Below are positions 15,900-18,547 of a stretch of 18,547 bases of DNA, piece by piece. Origin of the DNA: Desulfocapsa sp. GTDB taxonomy: Bacteria; Desulfobacterota; Desulfobulbia; Desulfobulbales; Desulfocapsaceae. The position numbers were made by a program, and so were the translations under genes. Numbering within the stretch: position 1 is the first letter of the stretch; the number at the start of each line of letters is the position of its first letter. Where the stretch lies: the NCBI GenBank assembly GCA_030635405.1, contig DAOVZA010000005.1, positions 1 through 18,547 on the forward strand, in the 5' to 3' direction. The notes under the pieces were generated by a model. The model ran no database searches, was not told the DNA's origin, and worked only from the letters and a program-made list of their open reading frames with translations.

Positions 15900-16087
15900 T
15901 CACCTGCGAGTTTACATAAATTAATTATATGCTCGTCAAGTTGATCCTGATAGTGTGAAACAGAGGATTCCATTCCGCACGCCGTGCAGATTACGTTCGC
16001 ATTGCTTCAACGTCCATGTAACTCCGCCTTTTGTTCTTCACAGAAGATACAGATAAAGAGAGGCTCAAGATCCTCAGTTACTTTCAT
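15896..16087 (-). CDS. Small zinc-ribbon protein with in-frame TGA (selenoprotein candidate or nonsense-broken gene)
   Basis: The ATG at 16087 overlaps the stop of the FabZ-like gene (ATGA). The frame reads 26 codons, meets TGA at 16009-16007, then stays open in the same frame to a second TGA at 15898-15896. Read through, it is 63 residues: CIFC at 13-16 and CTAC at 34-37, two CxxC knuckles 17 residues apart as in a zinc ribbon, then an acidic helical tail with a Cys at 58. The stop sits at codon 27, between the knuckles, so termination there would destroy the ribbon. Either it encodes selenocysteine (a stem-loop follows at the right distance), or a codon such as TGG or TGC has mutated, or it is a sequencing error. 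General recoding of TGA is excluded because the oleB, oleC and fabZ genes end in TGA. I do not recognise the family. Confidence 0.55.
15975..15989 (-). promoter_or_regulatory. SECIS-like stem-loop downstream of the in-frame TGA
   Basis: On the minus strand CTGCAC pairs with GTGCGG around a GGC loop. That is six pairs with one U-G; a seventh U-A pair extends it. The loop begins 24 bases after the TGA and starts with G, as expected of bacterial SECIS elements as I remember the model. The stem also encodes the second CxxC knuckle (TGC ACG GCG TGC), so it could arise by chance. Confidence 0.3.
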
Positions 16088-16524
16088 GGGCTTTGAGCCA
16101 GTGTACAGGCAAAATCAGCCTGAACGGCTACTTTACCATGAACCCGAAGAGTACCTTTTAAAAACCAGGCTCCACCAAGAGTTTCTTTTAGAGTTACCTT
16201 CATATGAATTGTATCTCCAGGACCAACGGGTCGTTTGAATTTAACACCCTCTACACGGGTTAATACCGGAACTCCTTCAACGTCCTTTTCGGATTCTTTT
16301 AAAAGAAGAGCAATGAGCAATGCACCTGTCTGAAACAGAGCTTCACAGAGAAGAACTCCAGGAAGAATTGGGTGGTCCGGGTAATGGCCTTTAAAGACAT
16401 CAAGATCTTCAGGGATTACCTTCTTAGTCGTTAAACTTGATTCAGAAAATTCAACCATGGAATCCACCCAGAGAAATGGTGGACGGTGAGGGATTAAGTC
16501 TGTGATTTTTAAATTATCAATCAC
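16084..16524 (-). CDS. FabZ/FabA-like 3-hydroxyacyl-ACP dehydratase
   Basis: A 146-residue single hot-dog-fold protein of FabZ length. It has HRPPFLWVD (13-21), then the active-site helix GHYPDHPILPGVLLCEAL (46-63), with His47 and Glu61 as the likely catalytic pair. It would remove water from beta-hydroxyacyl-ACP to give an enoyl chain. The start is GTG, 5 bases after the FabG-like stop, with GGAGG lying upstream inside that gene's 3' end. Its place between a FabG paralog and a tiny ribbon gene, behind a desaturase, marks it as part of a special acyl-chain cluster and not the main fatty-acid operon. The housekeeping role cannot be fully excluded. Confidence 0.87.
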   Translation of the reverse strand: MIDNLKITDLIPHRPPFLWVDSMVEFSESSLTTKKVIPEDLDVFKGHYPDHPILPGVLLCEALFQTGALLIALLLKESEKDVEGVPVLTRVEGVKFKRPVGPGDTIHMKVTLKETLGGAWFLKGTLRVHGKVAVQADFACTLAQSP

Positions 16525-16529
16525 TTGGC

Positions 16530-17270
16530 TTAAAGTCCTCCGTTAACATCGAGTACAGCTCCAGTAATATAGCCAGCTTCCTTTGAAGAGAGAAAGAGAA
16601 CAGCTGATGCTATTTCTGAAACTGTTCCAAATCTTCGCATCGGAATTGTTTTTTTATGGGCTTTAAGTTGTTCAGGAGAAAGATCCTCTAGAAGTTCTGT
16701 GTCTATAAATCCAGGGGATACACAATTAACTGTTATCTTCTTACGAGCTGTTTCCTTACAGAGACTTCTTGTAAGTCCGATTTGTCCAGCCTTTGATGCT
16801 CCATAGTTAGTTTGTCCAGCAATTCCAAGAGTTGCAACAGGGGAGGTAATATTTACGATCCTGCCATATTTTTGTTTCAGCATAAGTAATACCGCACTTC
16901 GACACATATTGAATGTGCCGGTGAGGTTGATGTCAATTACCTGCTGCCAGCTAGGCTGATCCATCAGGGCAAGGAGCTTATCCCGCCTGATACCTGCATT
17001 GTTAACAAGAACATCTATGGTGTCATATTTTTCTTCAATCATGTCGAAAAATTGTTCAACCTGAGTTGAATCAGAGACATCACATTGATGAAGTTCAAGT
17101 TTCCAATTCAATCCTGAGCACTCTTCAAGCAACTCTTCGGCTGCAGCAGTGTTTCCGGCGTAAATCCCTATAACAGTGGCACCTTGTTCGAGGAACGAGA
17201 GACTAATAGCCTTGCCAATTCCTCGACTGGCACCACTGATTACTACTCTTTGTCCTTCAAAATTTTGCAT
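16530..17270 (-). CDS. FabG-like 3-oxoacyl-ACP reductase (short-chain dehydrogenase)
   Basis: A 246-residue classical short-chain dehydrogenase. It shows the nucleotide-binding GASRGIG (13-19), NNAG (90-93), Asn115 in DINL, Ser143 in NITSP, and the catalytic Tyr156/Lys160 in NYGASKAG. The C-terminus VLDVNGGL is the typical FabG ending. It would reduce beta-ketoacyl-ACP with NADPH. It starts 2 bases after the desaturase stop and is followed closely by the FabZ-like gene, so the three are one transcript. The motif after NNAG (IRRDKLL) fits acyl-ACP reductases better than sugar or steroid dehydrogenases. Confidence 0.88.
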   Translation of the reverse strand: MQNFEGQRVVISGASRGIGKAISLSFLEQGATVIGIYAGNTAAAEELLEECSGLNWKLELHQCDVSDSTQVEQFFDMIEEKYDTIDVLVNNAGIRRDKLLALMDQPSWQQVIDINLTGTFNMCRSAVLLMLKQKYGRIVNITSPVATLGIAGQTNYGASKAGQIGLTRSLCKETARKKITVNCVSPGFIDTELLEDLSPEQLKAHKKTIPMRRFGTVSEIASAVLFLSSKEAGYITGAVLDVNGGL

Positions 17271-17272
17271 GT

Positions 17273-18547
17273 TTAATATCCTTCACTTCTCATGTATGCA
17301 TCGACATCATTGGAGACGATAACGCCATAGTTGATGGCCCCAAGCCAACCTGACATGATAATACCCACTGAGCCCACATGAAAAAGCCCGCCAACTTCCT
17401 TGAATATCTTTCTTGAGATATCAAGTCCTTCAAATTTGGTTCCAAAGGATGTGCCACGAGTATGTAGTGTGTATCTATTAAATGTTCTTGGTGTGGCCGC
17501 TTCAATCCAATCTATTTTATCTTTTGCATTGGGAAGATAGCGATCAAGGTCCAGGAGAGTGCGTTTAATGAGAGCATCTTTTTCAAGTGCATACTCTTCG
17601 TCACTGAAATTTTCCCAGTCATCAAAGTTGGAATTCATAGAAGCGACAATGGTGTAACGATTATGTCCTGGTCTGGTTTTTGGGTAATAGACTGAGAAGG
17701 TCTTTGATTTAGTTTTAAAATCGAGCAATTCTGAGGAGTCAAATTCTTCAGCAGTGGACGTGAAGATCAGATCACCAATGTCATCAATCTTTTCTTCTTT
17801 CTTGATTCCCATATAAACCTGACAAGATGAATTGTTAACACGGATTTTATCAGCTTTTTCAAGGAACTCGTCGGAGAATGCATCTTTATCGGTAAGATTA
17901 TAGATGGTGTTTGTGATTCCAGAGTTTGATACAACGGAACCGGTCTCAATAATTCTGCCGTTACATTCAACTCCTCTAACCTTATTTTTTTCGACAATAA
18001 TACGATCAACTTTTGCATTTGTACAGATGGTGACACCATTCTTTTCAAGCTCTGTTGTCATCATACCAATGAGCTTATCAGTTCCACCTTCAAAGGTAAA
18101 AACACCTTTATTCATAAAATTAGAAAAAACAATTCCATAGGTGATCGCAGGGTCGTCAAGGGTGGAACCATTTGCATACGTAATGGGTTCCATGAGAAGC
18201 CTGTGAACATCGCTTCGGCCAGGGAAAAATTCATCGAATAGTTCTCTGGTGGTCATGGACTGGTCATCGTAAAAGTTCATTCCAGCAACGCGTAAGAAGA
18301 AAGAATCTATGGTCGCCTGAGGGATTTTGAACTGTTTGTGTAGTTTTTCAGTGAAGTCAAGGCGGTCAAAGGTGGTCTTCAAGTGGAACTGAGGATTATC
18401 AAAGATGATATTCTTGAGTTGTACTATGGAATTCATTATTTCTTTATTCCAATACTTCTTGCAGGTCTTCACCATTCCATAGGGGAATCCGTGAAGGGAG
18501 ACATCAAAAATGTGCCCTTTGCGTTTGAACCAGGTGGCGAGACCACC
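17273..18547 (-). CDS. CrtI-like FAD-dependent desaturase / retinol-saturase-type oxidoreductase (partial, right edge)
   Basis: 424 residues are visible and the 5' end lies outside the window. The frame stays open past the apparent ATG at 18475 to the last base, adding 24 residues (GGLATWFKRKGHIFDVSLHG and on) that match the start of this family just after the FAD-binding Rossmann motif, so 18475 is an internal Met. The part seen includes a substrate-cap region and a C-terminal FAD motif, FHVGSVGIIMSGWLGAINYG. This superfamily includes phytoene desaturases, carotenoid isomerases and retinol saturases. With FabG- and FabZ-like partners, the likely substrate is an ACP-bound or polyene acyl chain and not a carotenoid; no phytoene synthase is seen. 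That assignment is an inference. Confidence 0.85.
   Translation of the reverse strand, partial: GGLATWFKRKGHIFDVSLHGFPYGMVKTCKKYWNKEIMNSIVQLKNIIFDNPQFHLKTTFDRLDFTEKLHKQFKIPQATIDSFFLRVAGMNFYDDQSMTTRELFDEFFPGRSDVHRLLMEPITYANGSTLDDPAITYGIVFSNFMNKGVFTFEGGTDKLIGMMTTELEKNGVTICTNAKVDRIIVEKNKVRGVECNGRIIETGSVVSNSGITNTIYNLTDKDAFSDEFLEKADKIRVNNSSCQVYMGIKKEEKIDDIGDLIFTSTAEEFDSSELLDFKTKSKTFSVYYPKTRPGHNRYTIVASMNSNFDDWENFSDEEYALEKDALIKRTLLDLDRYLPNAKDKIDWIEAATPRTFNRYTLHTRGTSFGTKFEGLDISRKIFKEVGGLFHVGSVGIIMSGWLGAINYGVIVSNDVDAYMRSEGY

Noticed and set aside
15984..16238. An 84-codon + strand ORF across the end of the FabZ-like gene
   Set aside because: It is antisense to a clear FabZ-like gene and to the small zinc-ribbon frame. 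It has no ribosome-binding site or recognisable domain.
1..18547. CRISPR arrays, insertion sequences, tRNA or rRNA genes, phage or toxin-antitoxin modules
   Set aside because: I looked for spaced direct repeats, transposase motifs, tRNA-like cloverleaf ends and phage-type genes and saw none. Gene content and base use are even across the window, with no sign of a recent island.

Overview
The window looks like a chromosomal segment of a Gram-negative, AT-rich (roughly 40% GC by eye) bacterium. The best guess is a Desulfobacterota / Desulfobulbales-type deltaproteobacterium. This rests on gene content: a Tol-Pal envelope operon, oleBCD hydrocarbon genes, and a desaturase-FabG-FabZ set of the kind found in such organisms. 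The taxonomy is an inference; no rRNA or tRNA gene is present.

Layout. (1) 1-90: the 3' tail of an unidentified + strand gene. (2) 96-695 (-): a TetR regulator closely resembling Bacillus-type FadR. Its consensus-like promoter carries an 18-bp FadR-like palindrome. (3) 964-3389 (+): a PurD-PurE fusion, then a threonylcarbamoyl-AMP synthase gene. (4) 3485-3808 (+): a stand-alone HPt phosphotransfer protein, convergent with (5) 3817-5436 (-), a two-domain oligopeptide-type ABC ATPase. (6) 5542-10525 (+): oleB-oleC-oleD with overlapping stop/start codons, followed directly by an M48 metalloprotease with a TPR-like tail. No oleA is in view. (7) 10536-15821 (-): transcribed in the order tolQ-tolR-tolA-tolB-cpoB-tlyA, with good promoters before tolQ and tolB but no pal. 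(8) 15896-18547 (-): a CrtI-like FAD desaturase (running off the right edge), a FabG-like reductase, a FabZ-like dehydratase, and a tiny zinc-ribbon gene that contains an in-frame TGA.

How the parts work together. OleC, OleD and OleB carry out the last three steps of head-to-head long-chain olefin synthesis: reduction of the beta-keto acid, beta-lactone formation, and decarboxylation. The condensing enzyme OleA must be elsewhere. The reductase/dehydratase/desaturase set on the other side of the tol operon could make unusual or polyunsaturated acyl chains for that pathway; this link is a hypothesis. The FadR-like regulator senses acyl-CoA in characterised relatives, but its only visible operator here is at its own promoter.

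The observations most worth following are: the small zinc-ribbon ORF with an in-frame UGA and a SECIS-like hairpin (selenoprotein versus nonsense mutation); the oleA-less ole operon near a dedicated fatty-acid cluster; the FadR-like protein/operator pair; and the PurD-PurE fusion.
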